Assembly: GCF_964340395.1 (NCBI RefSeq)
Contig: NW_027554288.1
Location: 310,001 to 374,000 of the forward strand
Length of the DNA: 64,000 bases
DNA from: Glandiceps talaboti
Taxonomy: Eukaryota; Hemichordata; Enteropneusta; Spengelidae
Reading direction: 5' to 3'
The position numbers and the translations under genes were made by a program. The notes under the pieces were generated by a model, which was given only the letters and a program-made list of their open reading frames with translations, was not told the DNA's origin and did not search any database. This document shows, in pieces, positions 33,241-45,329 of this stretch (its first letter is position 1; the number at the start of each line of letters is the position of its first letter).

Positions 33241-33580
33241 ATTCAACCATAGGGGGAAATGCCAAAAAAGTCAACCATAGGGGGAAATTTTATTTATTTG
33301 CTTGTAAAATCATAAGGAAAAGAATAATTCATAATGTTACTGTTCAGTTAACTAACATTTAGGTAGTCATTACAGATATCGACATTTATATAATATTTAA
33401 ATAAATAACAAAAGATATATACTTTCTAGCCCTCCAAAAAATTCCCCTTAAGGTATTTTAACCCCAGGAGCTACAATAGGGGGAAGGTCCTTAAGGGAAC
33501 TACATGTGCTCAATTTTCCCCCTAGGAATGGGTGAAAATATTTGACTTTATATGCCCTTAGGGGGAAATTTTGAAGATTT
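33241..33580. repeat. Copies of a dispersed CCATAGGGGGAAAT motif
   Basis: CCATAGGGGGAAAT occurs at about 33247 and 33272, with looser forms near 33476 and 33557. The same word, in either orientation, recurs in the 76-bp satellite (47-49 kb), at 53.8 kb, 54.9 kb and 60.4 kb, so these are probably eroded parts of one repeat family. Confidence 0.4.
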
Positions 33581-34320
33581 ACTGAGAATATCCATAATTC
33601 TTTTTAGTGATCACAGACACATTTAATTTACCATAAATTGTTTTTGTTTATAAAATTCTGGGTGTGCGCAACCCCATATTAAATCATATGAGAACAACAA
33701 ATAATAGCAACCTCCACTTAGAATAACTAGAGAGCTGATTTGTTGGCAAAATATATCTAGACATAGTAATACCCATATTTTCTCTGTTTTGTTGTGATTT
33801 TGTTCATTCTCACACGTTACCATAATACATGTATCCTTTGTGGAAAGGTTATGTTAGATAATTACTGTCTTTAAGAAATACTATGGCATGCACACACACA
33901 CACACACACACATGCACACACGCACAGACAAGTACTGTCTTTAAGAAATACTACGCACACACACAAGACATGCACACATGAACACAATATTTCAAAATTT
34001 CTGACAACAGTATGGGAAATTCTTTTCATTTATTATTCATTTTATTTTAACAACTTGCTGTCCATTATTAAGGCAACTACAACAATAAGAAAAAGCCTGG
34101 CTTTGGGCCAACAACCCTGAAAAAAACAATTGACAAAAATTAGACATTATGTTATTTTCACTGAATTTGAAACTTGTTTTAAAATTGTTGTACTCCTTTC
34201 CAACTCATCTGGTATAACTCATAATATAATAACTCAGTACTGGTATATGTATCATTGGGTTAACAATAAAGTAGTTCCTAAAATCATCACAGCCATTGTT
34301 TCAACTGTGCTCCTAATTTC
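33581..34320. other. AT-rich intergenic DNA with short CA tracts
   Basis: Contains a short (CA)n tract at about 33893-33912 and a duplicated phrase GTCTTTAAGAAATACTA at about 33868 and 33937. Nothing else was recognised. Confidence 0.5.
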
Positions 34321-34324
34321 ATTT

Positions 34325-34500
34325 AGCGGACACTTTTTTAGTTAATCGTACACTTTTTTTAGTTAATTGTACACTTTTTTTCAGTTAATTGTACACTATT
34401 TTTAGTTAATCGTACACTTTAAGTTAATTGAACACTTTTTTTTTACTTAATCATACATTTCTTTTATTTAATCGGACACCATGTTTATTTAATCAGACAC
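34325..34500. repeat. Minisatellite, unit about 22 bp
   Basis: About eight degenerate units of AGTTAATCGTACACTTTTTT. They drift in sequence toward the right end (ATTTAATCAGACAC). Confidence 0.8.
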
Positions 34501-35071
34501 AAAGGAAGTATCCGCATACCGTTAATCCATGGATGGAACTGTCTATGGCCCACTCCCTACCTTGTCACTGTTCAAATGCAATCAACATGTGCTACCGCAC
34601 CTAATTTTGCACCTGTCTCTCAGTAAAGTGTTTGTAAAAAATCGACTTTACCTAAATGGGTCTCAAACACAGTACCTCTAGTTATGTACCTATTCATCTA
34701 TCCAAAGGTACGTTCTCTAACTACTTCACTACAAAGTGAGATAGATATCATCTCCAGATATCATTTGTTCATTGACTTGACAATGCGTATGTTTACAGGG
34801 TTAATAAGAACTGTGGATGAGGAAAATGGAAATACTGCTTGATTTGAGACTGTCGTTTTGATACAGAACGAATCCTTCTGGGTTCATGGATTTCACGCTA
34901 AACGTTTGGGGGAAATTCAGATTATTTAGCCGAGAAATGCTGGATTGGATTTCTATAGCGAATTTTGTAATTAACATAACAATGGTGAGAGGTTACATAA
35001 CAGAGCTCAGATACCTAGGTTGACTTTCTGGTGAAAAACCTAAAAACTCGTCAAACTCTAAGTATAACGTC
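34501..35071. other. Intergenic DNA, nothing recognised
   Basis: No coding-like frame, RNA gene or repeat was recognised in this stretch. Confidence 0.4.
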
Positions 35072-35232
35072 GTTATAGTACACGTCCTCGGACATTAACA
35101 GTTTTTATTTGGACAGTTTTGGTTAACCCATCAGTTATTTAGTCCTCAGCTGTGCCTTGGACAAAATAACAGACAGGTTAACCAAAACTGTCCAAATAAA
35201 AACAGTAAATGTTCTCTGATGTGTACTATAAC
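35072..35232. repeat. Long interrupted inverted repeat
   Basis: Outer arms GTTATAGTACAC and GTGTACTATAAC. Inner arms of about 30 bases contain ATTTGGACAGTTTTGGTTAA and its reverse complement. The loop is about 48 bases. It looks like a small fold-back element. Confidence 0.8.
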
Positions 35233-35439
35233 TATCAGTTATCCACTCAAATTCCTCCACTCAGGATCGAAACAGGTCGTTTTAGAGGTGAGGTGTTTCA
35301 AGCTCGCCGCTGTGTGTTTTGTAATACAGATTAAAATTGAGGACGAATCCCACTTTTTATTTCACTGTTGATTCTACTAGGTATTCAATTTTATAGTGAC
35401 TAATAAGCCCGATGGGCTAGGTGATGTATTAACTCTCTG

Positions 35440-36540
35440 ATATTGTTATTGGCAATTTTTAAATGTATATCACATGTCAACATCTCTTACTATCAGTGAT
35501 ATGCAAATGAGGGCTTGGGTAGTGACACTGGAACTTGGTGAGATGTTTCTAGAAGTGTTATTTTGCAGATGTTGTTCAAATTTTTTATAATTGGCACTGG
35601 CAACCATGACCATGCCAATGGCAACTTCTAAATGGGAGTACACTTTGGTCAAATAATGATATTCTGTGGGCAATTGAATACAAATTCATTAAAAATATTC
35701 AAATACCATGGCAACCATGACCACGTCCACAGCAACATCCAAACAGAGCTGTATTTCACAAAGATAGACAAGTGAACAAACATTCAAAAAGTGTATGCAA
35801 ATATGCCTTAGCAACAACAAAATGGGAGTACATTTTGGCCAATAGCAACAGCTAAATGGTACCATATCTCATAAAGATAACATCGCAAATTCTTACACCA
35901 ATGAATACACATTTCAAACATTGATAAAAATAGACAAGTGAACAAAGATTAAAAATGTGTTTGCAAATATACCTAGCAACAATGACCACACCCATAGCAA
36001 AAACATTGGAGTACATTTTGGTCAAATAACAATATCATCTTGTAGGCTATTCAGTAAACATAAAAAAATTCATGCAAATATCCCTATCGACCTTGACCCC
36101 ACCAATAGAAAATGATGTGATGCCAATAAATTGACGATCAATTCAAATAAGACAAAATATACAATCTTAAGTATTGATTGGTTCCCTTGAATTTAAGGGG
36201 GTCTCACTAGATGAAGTTAAAAGTTCACCTTTTGTTGGGGTCATATATTTCTGGGAATAAAGATTATTATTATTATTAATAACAACAGCTAAATGGTAGC
36301 ATATTTCATAAAGATAACATCGCAAATTCTTACACCAATGAACAAACATTTGAAATATTAATGAAAATAGACAAGTTAACAAACGTTCAAATAGTGTATG
36401 CAAGTATGCCTAGCAACCATGACCACGCCCTTAGAAACAATAAAATGGGAGTACATTTGGTCAAATAATGATATCATCTTGTAAGTAATTGAGTAAACAT
36501 TCAAAAATAAATGCAAATATGACCCCACCCATAGCAATAG
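35440..36540. repeat. Degenerate dispersed repeats, with a LINE/SINE 3' end
   Basis: Phrases such as ACCATGACCACGCCCATAGC, AAATGGGAGTACATTTTGG and CAAATAATGATATCATCTTG recur several times in imperfect order. A + strand retroelement 3' end (GGGAATAAAG with ATT repeats) interrupts them at about 36,240-36,284. No ORF. Confidence 0.6.
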
Positions 36541-37110
36541 CTAAATGCAGGGCTTAAAACTCGGGTAGTCTCACATCCACAGACTACCAATGTGCATCTC
36601 TGGGCTACCAAATTATGGTGGTAGCCAAATTGGGCAACAAAGTTTTTAATGAAACTATGACAACTTGACTATAGGACCTGTGAGAGGTCACATTTAACAT
36701 CTTATTTGATGCCATACTTGACGAAGGGAACCGAGATGAACATTTTTGGATGTATGGGTCACTATAGGGACACATGCATATGGGCTACCAACCATTGCTC
36801 TTGGGCTACCAATCTCAGATGATGGTAGCCCACCTGGGCTACCAAGAAACAAATCATTGACAATGACATAGTCCCAGCTCTGATTGGATTTAATGAACAG
36901 GCAGTTTATGTTGTCATTTTCTTGATATCACTACTCTGATCAAGCATCAACACTTGTGAACCTAAATCAAACAGACTTAGATATGTTGGTTCTGCTCGTT
37001 GGACATCGAACATGCCTACTCTTCAAGATGACATGATGGAATAAACCATTCAACAATAAAGGATAGGTCAACTACGGGGGTGGGGGGTGTGGGGACCTGG
37101 TCAAGCATGG
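36541..37110. repeat. GGGCTACCAA-type repeat and flanking DNA
   Basis: GGGCTACCAA and its inverse GGTAGCC recur between 36,560 and 36,845. A diverged partner lies at about 40,975-41,060. Their origin is unknown to me. Confidence 0.4.
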
Positions 37111-37112
37111 CT

Positions 37113-38310
37113 GAGTTATGGCTTTGGACATGAAAACTGTGCCAACAAAATTGCTGCCAGGAAGCCATATCAGATCATATCACGACGAAAATGGATATGC
37201 ACATATATGTCCTAGAACACTGTCCTAATACCAACTTTGAATGAGATCGGTTAAAGAATTTCTGAGTTATGGCTTTGGACATGGAAAATTCACAAACAAA
37301 AATGGCTGCCAGACAGCCATATTGGATCATATCACGACGAAAATGGAGATGCACATATGTCATAGAACACTGTCCTGATACTAACTTTGAATGAGATCTG
37401 TTAAAGCATGTCTAAGTTATGGCTTTGGACATGAAAACTGTGCCAACAAAATTGCTGCCAGGAAGCCATATCGGATCGTATCACGACGAAAATGGATATG
37501 CACATATGTCATAGAACACTGTCCTAGTACCAACTTTGAATGAGATCTGTTAAAGCATGTCTGAGTTATAGCTTTGGACATGGAAAATTCACAAACAAAA
37601 TGGCTGTCAGGCAGCCATATTGGGTAGTATCAGGATGGAATTAGATATGCACATATATGTCATAGAACACTGTGCTCATACCAACTTTGAATGAGATCTA
37701 TTCAAGCATATCTGAGTTATGGCTTTCGACAGTAAAAAATTGCAAACAAAATGGCTCTTAGCTGGCCATAATGAATCGTATCATGAAATAAATTGACATG
37801 CATATGTATGCCATTTTATGTTGCCCCTGTACCAAGTTTGAAAAAAATCAGCTCAGGCATCTCCAAGAAACGGCTCTTGACGGATAGACGAACAGATGAA
37901 CGAACGAACCCCAATCCATAATTCCCCATCCCAAAATTCATCCAGAAGGAACTAAAAACACGAATTTCGAGCTCTGAAATAGTAGCATATTTCATAAAGA
38001 TAATGGCGCAAATTCTTACACCAATGAACAAACATTTGAAACATTGATGAAAATATGCCAAGCAACAAGACTACACCCATAATACAAGACCACATCAATA
38101 ATATTGGATTGTATCACGACGAAAATGGATATGCACATGTATGTCATAGAACACTGTCCTAATACCAACTTTGAATGAGATCTGTTAAAGCATGTGTGAG
38201 TTATGGCTTTGGACATGGAAAATTTGCCCAACAAAATGGCTGCCAGGCAGCCATATTGGATCGTATCACAATAACAATGAACATGCACATGTATGTCATT
38301 GAACACTGTG
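37113..38310. repeat. Tandem repeat, period about 150 bp
   Basis: GAGTTATGGCTTTGGACATG recurs about every 141-151 bases (near 37122, 37263, 37413, 37562, 37713), each time followed by AAATGGCTGCCAGGCAGCCA and CATAGAACACTGTCCTAATA. After a distinct tail (about 37,800-38,060), which recurs at about 39,530-39,780, one more unit follows near 38,100-38,310. Confidence 0.85.
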
Positions 38311-38323
38311 CTAATAGGTAACA

Positions 38324-38418
38324 GGACAATTGTCCCCTGGACAACTGCCCCCGAAGGACAATTGCCCCCCGGACAACTGCCCCTGAAGAACAACTGCCCC
38401 CCAGACTACTGCCCCCGA
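38324..38418. repeat. GGACAACTGCCCCC minisatellite
   Basis: Five to six imperfect units of GGACAACTGCCCCCGAA with palindromic GGACAATTGTCC at the left. The TIR element that follows starts inside the last unit. Confidence 0.7.
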
Positions 38419-39188
38419 ACGAAAAAAAAACTAGTATTACAGATGTACGGGTTTGTCATTCATTAAAAAGTCACCGTCGACAACTTACCGCCGCAATTTG
38501 CATACATTATACTCACTAAACACAAACACGAAGTCATTTTTTTACTGGAAAAGATTTATTTATTATCAGTTTAATACAAAATATACAGGTAATCTCTTCT
38601 CAGTCGTGACTAATTTCCGACTTGGACTTGAACGATCCCGTACGAGAGTATGAGAGTGTAAGTGCTAGAGTGCAACGTTAGAACTATCCATACTTATACC
38701 GTTCAACTCTTATACCGTTCAACCTGTATATGATATTGATTGTTGTCCAACTGATGTCTTCACTGGCGGAATACACAAATTGCCCTGAGCCTTCTGTTGT
38801 GTATTGTATTCATAATTAAACAGCGAGCAATAATCGGTTATAGAGTGTGGTAAATTATTGTGTATTAAATCGTAAACAAAAACACCTACTAAATACTTGT
38901 GTAACTTAAACACGTCGAGAATTGTTAACTGGTTGAAAAGAGGAGAAGAATGTTCCAGAAAATTATGTGAATTACGGCCGTAAGTTAAATCATCATGCCG
39001 ACATTTATGAATGACGTAACAGTTATCACAGATAACAATAGAGTAAAACATGTGAGTGAGTAGTAGTGAGTATAATGTACACAAATTGCGGCGGTAAGTT
39101 GCAGACGGTGACTTTTTAATGATTGACAAACCCGTACATCTGTAATACTACTATATTACTAGTTTTTTTTTCGTTCGGTGGCAGTAGT
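38406..39188. mobile_element. TIR element with long arms that contains a LINE tail
   Basis: Inverted arms of about 113-125 bases (38406-38518 and 39064-39188) share GAACGAAAAAAAAACTAGTA, GATGTACGGGTTTGTCA, ATTAAAAAGTCACCGTC and ACTTACCGCCGCAATTTG. The right arm has a short extra duplication. The centre encodes, on the - strand, the end of a LINE reverse transcriptase. It sits within the 150-bp repeat family, which resumes after it. Confidence 0.75.
38733..39050 (-). pseudogene. LINE reverse transcriptase C-terminal fragment
   Basis: Read on the - strand, residues such as RNSHNFLEHSSPLFNQL, HKYLVGVFVYDLIHNNLP, YNTQQKAQ and TSVGQQSISYTG match the end of CR1/Jockey-type ORF2, where similar motifs precede the terminal WNSLP. 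The catalytic core is absent. It lies between the arms of the TIR element and may be captured sequence. Confidence 0.55.
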
Positions 39189-39199
39189 AGCAGTATCAT

Positions 39200-39800
39200 G
39201 ACAACAATGAATAAGCACATGTATGTCATAGAACACTGTCCTAATACAAACTTAGAATAAGATCTGTGCAAGCACGTCTTGAGTTATGGATTTGGACATG
39301 GAAAAATCACAAACAATATGGCTGCCAGGCAGCCATATTGGATAGTATCATGATGAAAATAATTATGCACATGTATGTCATAGAACACTGTCCTAATACC
39401 AATATTGAATGAGATCTATTCAAGCATGTCTGAGTTATGGCTTTGGACATGGAAAATTTGCAAACAAAATAGCTGTTAGGCAGCCATATTGGATTGTAGC
39501 ATGAAACAAATTAACATGCATATGTATGCCATTGTATGTTGCCCCTGTACCAAGTTTGAAAAAAAAAACAGTCCAGGCATCTCGAAGAAACAGCTCTGGA
39601 CGGACGGACGGATGGATGGACCCCAATCCATAAGTTCCCGTCCCGGACTGCGTCCAGCAGGGACTAAAAACACGAATTTTGAGCTCTGAAATGATAGCAT
39701 ATTTCATAAAGATAACGTCGCAAATTGTTACACTAATGAATAAACATTCGAAACATTGATGAAAATATATGCCAAGCAACAAGACCACACCCATAATACA
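39200..39800. repeat. Continuation of the 150-bp repeat family
   Basis: GAGTTATGGATTTGGACATG, GGCTGCCAGGCAGCCATATT and CATAGAACACTGTCCTAATA reappear, followed by the same tail as at 37.8-38.06 kb (GACGGACGG, CCCCAATCCATAA, ACTAAAAACACGAATTT). Confidence 0.8.
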
Positions 39801-40059
39801 AGACCACATCAATAATAAAAGTCAAATGAATTGCATAGATTACAACTATGTTGGATAGGCAACTCGATAGTCATTCAGGAAATGAAAACATATAACCTAA
39901 CATGGCTCATGTATGAATAGATGTTTTAAAAAACAATACAGTTGTGCTTCAACACCATTGGCGCTATTTTCCTTGATCCAAATTTGAGAGAATTCAGTCT
40001 ACTTATGTCCATGGTCAGACAATGTTAGTCCCACTGCTTTTTGTTTCAGTCTTTTTTCA

Positions 40060-40166
40060 TCATTTTTTTCCTTTTCTTATCTCATTCATCAGCTTGGTAG
40101 AGGTTGTTGGTAAATCATGCCCAAAGTCTGTGTTCGCATTCAAACATTCACGAACTTGTCCTCTTC
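40060..40166 (-). CDS. Terminal exon D of the - strand gene
   Basis: On the - strand, acceptor ATTATTTACAG is followed by 107 bases in phase 1 that translate as RGQVRECLNANTDFG, then LPTTSTKLMNEIRKGKK and a TGA (40062-40060). The frame is the only one compatible with exons A-C and stays open to the stop. I do not recognise the protein. It is proposed to be the C-terminus of the gene that carries the SET exon at 49,267-49,463. Confidence 0.5.
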
Positions 40167-40169
40167 CTG

Positions 40170-42190
40170 TAAATAATAATGAGAAGAAACAATATCCTGT
40201 TTAAGTGTTATATATATATAGATATATATATATGGACTTCTGCTCTTAACAGAAAAACTAAACAAAAAAAGAGTTATTGCAAATGGTGGCTATGTACTTT
40301 TTAACCCAGTGCGAATAAGAAATTGATTGGGGATATTCCATTATTAATTAAACCTTGTGACACCGTGAGGTCGTCAATGGCAGGTCGCGCGATCCTGCCG
40401 ATGACAAACCACAGATGCCAATGCTGTATGATCCATCACTCCTACGTGTTGGTTTACATGAACTGATAAAGACGTTATGGCAGGATAATGTGGCAGGATC
40501 TACATCATTGTCTTTTGTCAGATTTCTTTAAACAAACGAAGTATTTGATATAGTCGTCTGTGAGACGTATCATTATGCTGCCAGACTCACATGTATGCAG
40601 TATTTGTGTATGCAAATTTGTTTGTATTTACTGTAAACATGATAAATATTTTACCCAACACCCATACTATCTGTCTATTAATTTTTACAGCTAATTTCCA
40701 ATTGTAAATGTAATCCTTGTATTTATCAAAAAAATAAATTTCACATGCTTTTTTGACCAAAAATGTGTTTCATACCAATTTTCCCCAATTTCTTGGTAAA
40801 GTTACTGATCATACATTCATGTAAGTTAAAATTCAATATTTCATAATTATATACTTGTAGATGAGACCATATCCCACCTGTTTTGGTGTAAAATGATCAC
40901 TATCAAAACATTGTGTACAATTGTGTGCAACCTAAAAAGTCCTAGGGGGTCATTTGCATGGAATGTCTATGGCATCTTTAGGTAGTCCCACATCTAAAAA
41001 CTACCAATGTTTGACTTTGAACCACTAAATAATGCAAATGGTAGCCCAATTTGGCTACAAAGTTATGAATTGAACAGTGACACTGTGTGGCACATTAAAA
41101 AAATAATGTCCCCAGTTTGGTATTATTTTGTGTTGATGGTATGTACCAAAACAAACCATTGTAAACATACTGGCATATACATAATGGCAGTAGATTCAAA
41201 TCTTCATTCAACGCACATATCTTTCAACACTGACAGGACACACTATTGGAATTACTTCAACTAATCAGGTAACAAATTTAGAGCTCTACTATAGATCTGA
41301 TGATTGATTTTTGTAGTGATCTCTGATGCAAAAAAAAAAATTCTTTTTGTGTTAAAACTGTCCTTGTCTTTCTATACTAGTATATAGTTTGAAAAAAATT
41401 GTAACTTTCCTGAGAAAACTAAGCAAATGCTGACTAAAAAAAATGATTTGCAAAAGATTAGAGTTATAAATTTGCAGAGAAAGAACACTGGGCTCTAACT
41501 TAGTTTACTGCATGACAGCAGGTTTTTTTGTTTTTGTTTTGTTTATTTATGTTATTTTTCCTGTTTTCTTGTTTATTTGCTGTTTGTTTCTAACATGGTT
41601 CATGGGCTCCCTGCGGTTCAACAAACATCTCCTTTGCATATGAAAAGTAATCTTGTTCTGACTGGTAATGTAGTTGGTTATCACGGTTTTTAATGCATAC
41701 CACATCTTAATTGCACATATCCACTGTAGTGTAGCTAATAGAAGGGGTGGCTAAAATAATTCTAGGGTTTCATTTGGTGGGTCTTAACATTTCAAGAGGA
41801 GCTACACAATTAGTTTAACAGTAAATTTGCGTTCATTTCCAAACTGTACAACTGGAAATTTATTGATATTTCAAGTGATAAAATTAAAATGAGTGAATAA
41901 AATCAACTTGGATTTTTTTCCTATATCATGATTACTATTTTTTTTTAAAATTGACCTACCTGCCCAATATGTTGGGTTTAGTTGCCCGTTGAGCATTTTT
42001 GTTTTTGCCATAAAGGAATATATTTGCTTATCAAATACCTAGTTAACTTGCTAATGTTATGAACCCATATTTACTTAGTACGCAAATACATACTAAATTA
42101 AATGTTAAAATCTGAGTAGTTTCGATTAATGTCAGCAGCAATGCATTACTCATTACCGGTAAACACAAAAAGAAAAAAAAAATAATTGTC
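40170..42190. other. Intron-like AT-rich DNA, nothing recognised
   Basis: Between proposed exons D and C. It contains a short TA tract (40,210-40,233) and the diverged GGTAGCC repeat near 40,975-41,060, with no further recognisable content. Confidence 0.4.
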
Positions 42191-42195
42191 CTTAC

Positions 42196-42267
42196 CAGCA
42201 TTTGTCTTGAAAGTATGATATTTGGGCTGTTCATTATTGGTTTTATTAGAAGCACCAAGATCCCCAA
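42196..42267 (-). CDS. Exon C of the - strand gene
   Basis: 72 bases between acceptor TTACCTTTATTGCAG and donor GTAAGGAC. With a phase-1 start it reads GDLGASNKTNNEQPKYHTF then KTNA, and it ends in phase 1. Length divisible by three and identical phase on both sides fit exons B and D. Confidence 0.55.
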
Positions 42268-42269
42268 CT

Positions 42270-43528
42270 GCAATAAAGGTAAAGTAATTATAATTGCATT
42301 ATTGACTAGAATTTCACATGTATTCTGCAGGTGGTAATTTCAAAACTTCCCCAAAGTATTATAGCTAAGGTACATATTTCTACTACCACTTAAGTCAAGA
42401 AGTCATTGGGCCAATTGTTTTGATAGTTGGTGAGGACATCACTTATGGTTTCTAGTTGATCACATTACATGTATGGGATATGGGTTAAAAAATAAGATTT
42501 TTGTTACAAAAAGATCAACTGATCTTGCTTACACTTGCTGTTGATATTTCTAGTGAATGTGAAAAACCAAAATATATTAGGTCTTGAAATATGCTTTTGG
42601 GGTTAGAAGTCTCAAATAAAAATTACCTGGGCATATTAAGCTGAAATATTTTGAAGGTATGTTCATGTGGTTTGGATATGAAGAAAAATGGTGATACACT
42701 GGCCTATCTGGTATAAAAATTAGCATAATACATTTTTCTAAAAATCAAAACTCAAAAACTACTAGACCGATTAAACTAAAATTCAGTGAGGGTATGTTTT
42801 AGGAATGTGAACGTTGTGATGAGTGATATTCACATTCTGTCTAAAATTTGCATTTCTGTCTAAAGTCTGAAATGTAAACTGTGGTGGGTTTGTTCTCTTG
42901 GGTGTGGATATGAAGACTTATCATATGTCTATGTCAATATCTCCCCATTACATGATATGGGAAATTAAAAGTCATTACATTCACATTATATGTCACCGGG
43001 AAGTGTCTCCTTAGTGAATAAGATATGGCGCTACCAAATGTAAAGAAACAAAATGGGGATCAATGTGCACAATTGATGTCACTATAAATTATTGCAAAAA
43101 ATAAGATATGTTCCAGAACTGCTGTAGTAGTATAGAATGGATAATACAGACATGTATGAGCAGAATTTTTCCATGTTCCCTTAAATGTGGAAATTATTGT
43201 AAAATTGTGAATTTAAGGATAAGCTTTAAATTTTCAGAAATATTGCAACATATCAGTAAATTCAATTGTGCATTGAGGTAATTTGTCATATTGTGTATAA
43301 ACTATAACCCAAACACTGAGTATGCAATACAAATATATGGAGTTATACAATGGATAAGATGGTGGTTAGCACTAGATTTCACATGCTGAAGTCATTTGGT
43401 AAAATAAGATAGGCGGTTATTGATAAATCTATGTAGACAATAAGTGTCATCTGTTTGTGAGAAGGATGCAGGTAAACTGGACTTAAGTATGTAGTGGTGA
43501 TGTTATCAAAGCTGAAGTACCTGTACTT
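42270..43528. other. Intron-like DNA, nothing recognised
   Basis: Between proposed exons C and B. AT-rich, with no coding-like frame or strong repeat. Confidence 0.4.
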
Positions 43529-43530
43529 AC

Positions 43531-43581
43531 CATCAACTTTGCCTATTGAATCACACATAGTTTGAGCTGAGACTCTGGTGG
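43531..43581 (-). CDS. Exon B of the - strand gene
   Basis: 51-base exon between acceptor AATTTCGTTTCAG and a consensus donor GTAAGTAC. In phase 1 it reads TRVSAQTMCDSIGKVD; both other frames contain stops or break the chain. It joins exon A through a split GCC codon and exon C through a split GTT codon. Confidence 0.6.
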
Positions 43582-43952
43582 CTGAAACGAAATTCAATGT
43601 AAATTATTCTATTGGTCATAATAACACAAACAAATGTACATCATATACATACACTCCAGTACATATGTGCAACATTCAACATATATATACAAACAACAGA
43701 ATTGTTACAACCAAGCAATGCATCAATATGGATAGTATAGAGCCTGGCTTTCATGATCAAGTTAAACTAAGTTACAGGTAAGTTATTCCTTAGTGTTCAC
43801 ATCTGTGTTATTGTGTGATTCCATGAATCAAGAATATATTAGTCTTGTATATACAAGAATAACGGTCAAATCTTACATACAGTAAGATATGTGATGATTA
43901 TATATGCAAAGTAAAATAACAGAAATCCAGAGTCATGTATATATGTTCCTAC

Positions 43953-44003
43953 CTGGTACTGCTGAGGAATTGTGGTCTGGATCACTTTGGAAGGAGCTCC
44001 CTC
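43953..44003 (-). CDS. Exon A of the - strand gene
   Basis: 51-base exon between acceptor ATTTCATTTCAG and donor GTAGGAAC. In phase 1 it reads GSSFQSDPDHNSSAVP, a Ser/Asp-rich linker. It has the same length and phase as exon B. An upstream exon that shifts phase 0 to phase 1 is needed to connect it to the SET exon and was not found. Confidence 0.55.
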
Positions 44004-44009
44004 CTGAAA

Positions 44010-44205
44010 TGAAATGATACATAGAAAAGGTTTGGTTTAGAATGTTTTGAGATGTCATTCATGGTTGTTTATTCATAAAGTGTGCACTTTTCACATTTTA
44101 TGACCCAAATTTCAAACCTGTGGTGTAATGTTTATTTGAGCAACATTCTCACGAGACATCATAAGTAACATCTCTACCAAATATTAAAGCAATCTGTGTA
44201 AGTTG

Positions 44206-44244
<39 letters not shown>

Positions 44245-44780
44245 TTCCATGATACTGTAAAACACATTGAACCTGTCAAAACAAGCGACCTATCGGTCAG
44301 AATAGCTCCGCTGTTTGTTTTTTTTTATTTAATTTTTTATTTTGGTGACATGTAGAAGTGGTTCAGGTCTTCAGCTCTTCACTATGCAGTTTTGTTTTAG
44401 CGATGCAATAAAGTGGTTAGTGGTTTCATATGATGTCTCACTATAAAACACATTTTACACAGAAGTTGGTAATGTATTGTACTTTTATACCATAGTCACC
44501 ATTTTATAACAAAAATCTACTGTTATGAAAAATTGCACAAAATCTCAGAAAAAAATGACTGGGAAATGCACACAAGAAAAAGAAAAAAAGAGGATTTTGA
44601 GGTTGGCTATAAATAATTCCAGTGTCTTACAGCTGTAACCCTGGAAAATTTTAATGATGAATGAAATAAACTAGGGATCTAAAATAATTTTGAGGCAATT
44701 TGAATTTCAATTTTCTAACAAATTTACAAAGTCAACAACATTCAACTTGTACTAGTTGTGGTAGATATATATAGGGAAGA
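44010..44780. other. Intron-like DNA with a (CA)n tract
   Basis: Contains (CA)n at about 44208-44241. Nothing else was recognised. Confidence 0.5.
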
Positions 44781-44782
44781 AA

Positions 44783-45321
44783 TGTATTAATCGCCATCTT
44801 AGTTTCCGTACGGCGACAATCTCAAGTACCCGGAAGAGAGTCATTCTCAGCCATACGTTACAGTGGTAACACTCGTTCATGTTCGGTTACCTTTCACAAA
44901 GAAAACACAACGAAATGGTTGAAATGATCTTTTTTTTATTTCTTTTCATCACAACAACAAAATCTGCATGATCAAAAGTGTTGTAAACTAAACCAGAAAG
45001 AATTATCGGACTGGCTAAACTTCCCGATGAACTGGAGTAAGGTCCTACTACTTCCAAGTAAGCCTCGATAGTACTAGAGTACGTGAGAAAATCGTCTCAA
45101 ACTAGCGATACAACTTTCAAAATATAACTTGACATGTCTTCATTTGTTAGAGTTGTACAATTCAAGACGGGTTTTCACTCGAAAACAACAATTCTGTGAA
45201 TAATGACACTCTGAACGCAGCGATTTCTCGGACGATGTTACCACTGTAACGTATGGCTGACAACGACTTGCTTCCGGGTTAGTCCCTCGTGCATACGGGT
45301 GGATTGTCGGCGATTAATACA
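44783..45321. mobile_element. Non-autonomous TIR element
   Basis: Arms 44783-44870 and 45237-45321 are inverted copies with small indels. The ends are TGTATTAATCGCC and GGCGATTAATACA, and the inner parts share AGCCATACGTTACAGTGGTA. The centre (about 366 bases) has no ORF. No target duplication is evident. Confidence 0.75.
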
Positions 45322-45329
45322 CACATCGT

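Noticed and set aside
33086-33274. Ile-Tyr repeat protein
   Set aside because: Translation of an AT microsatellite.
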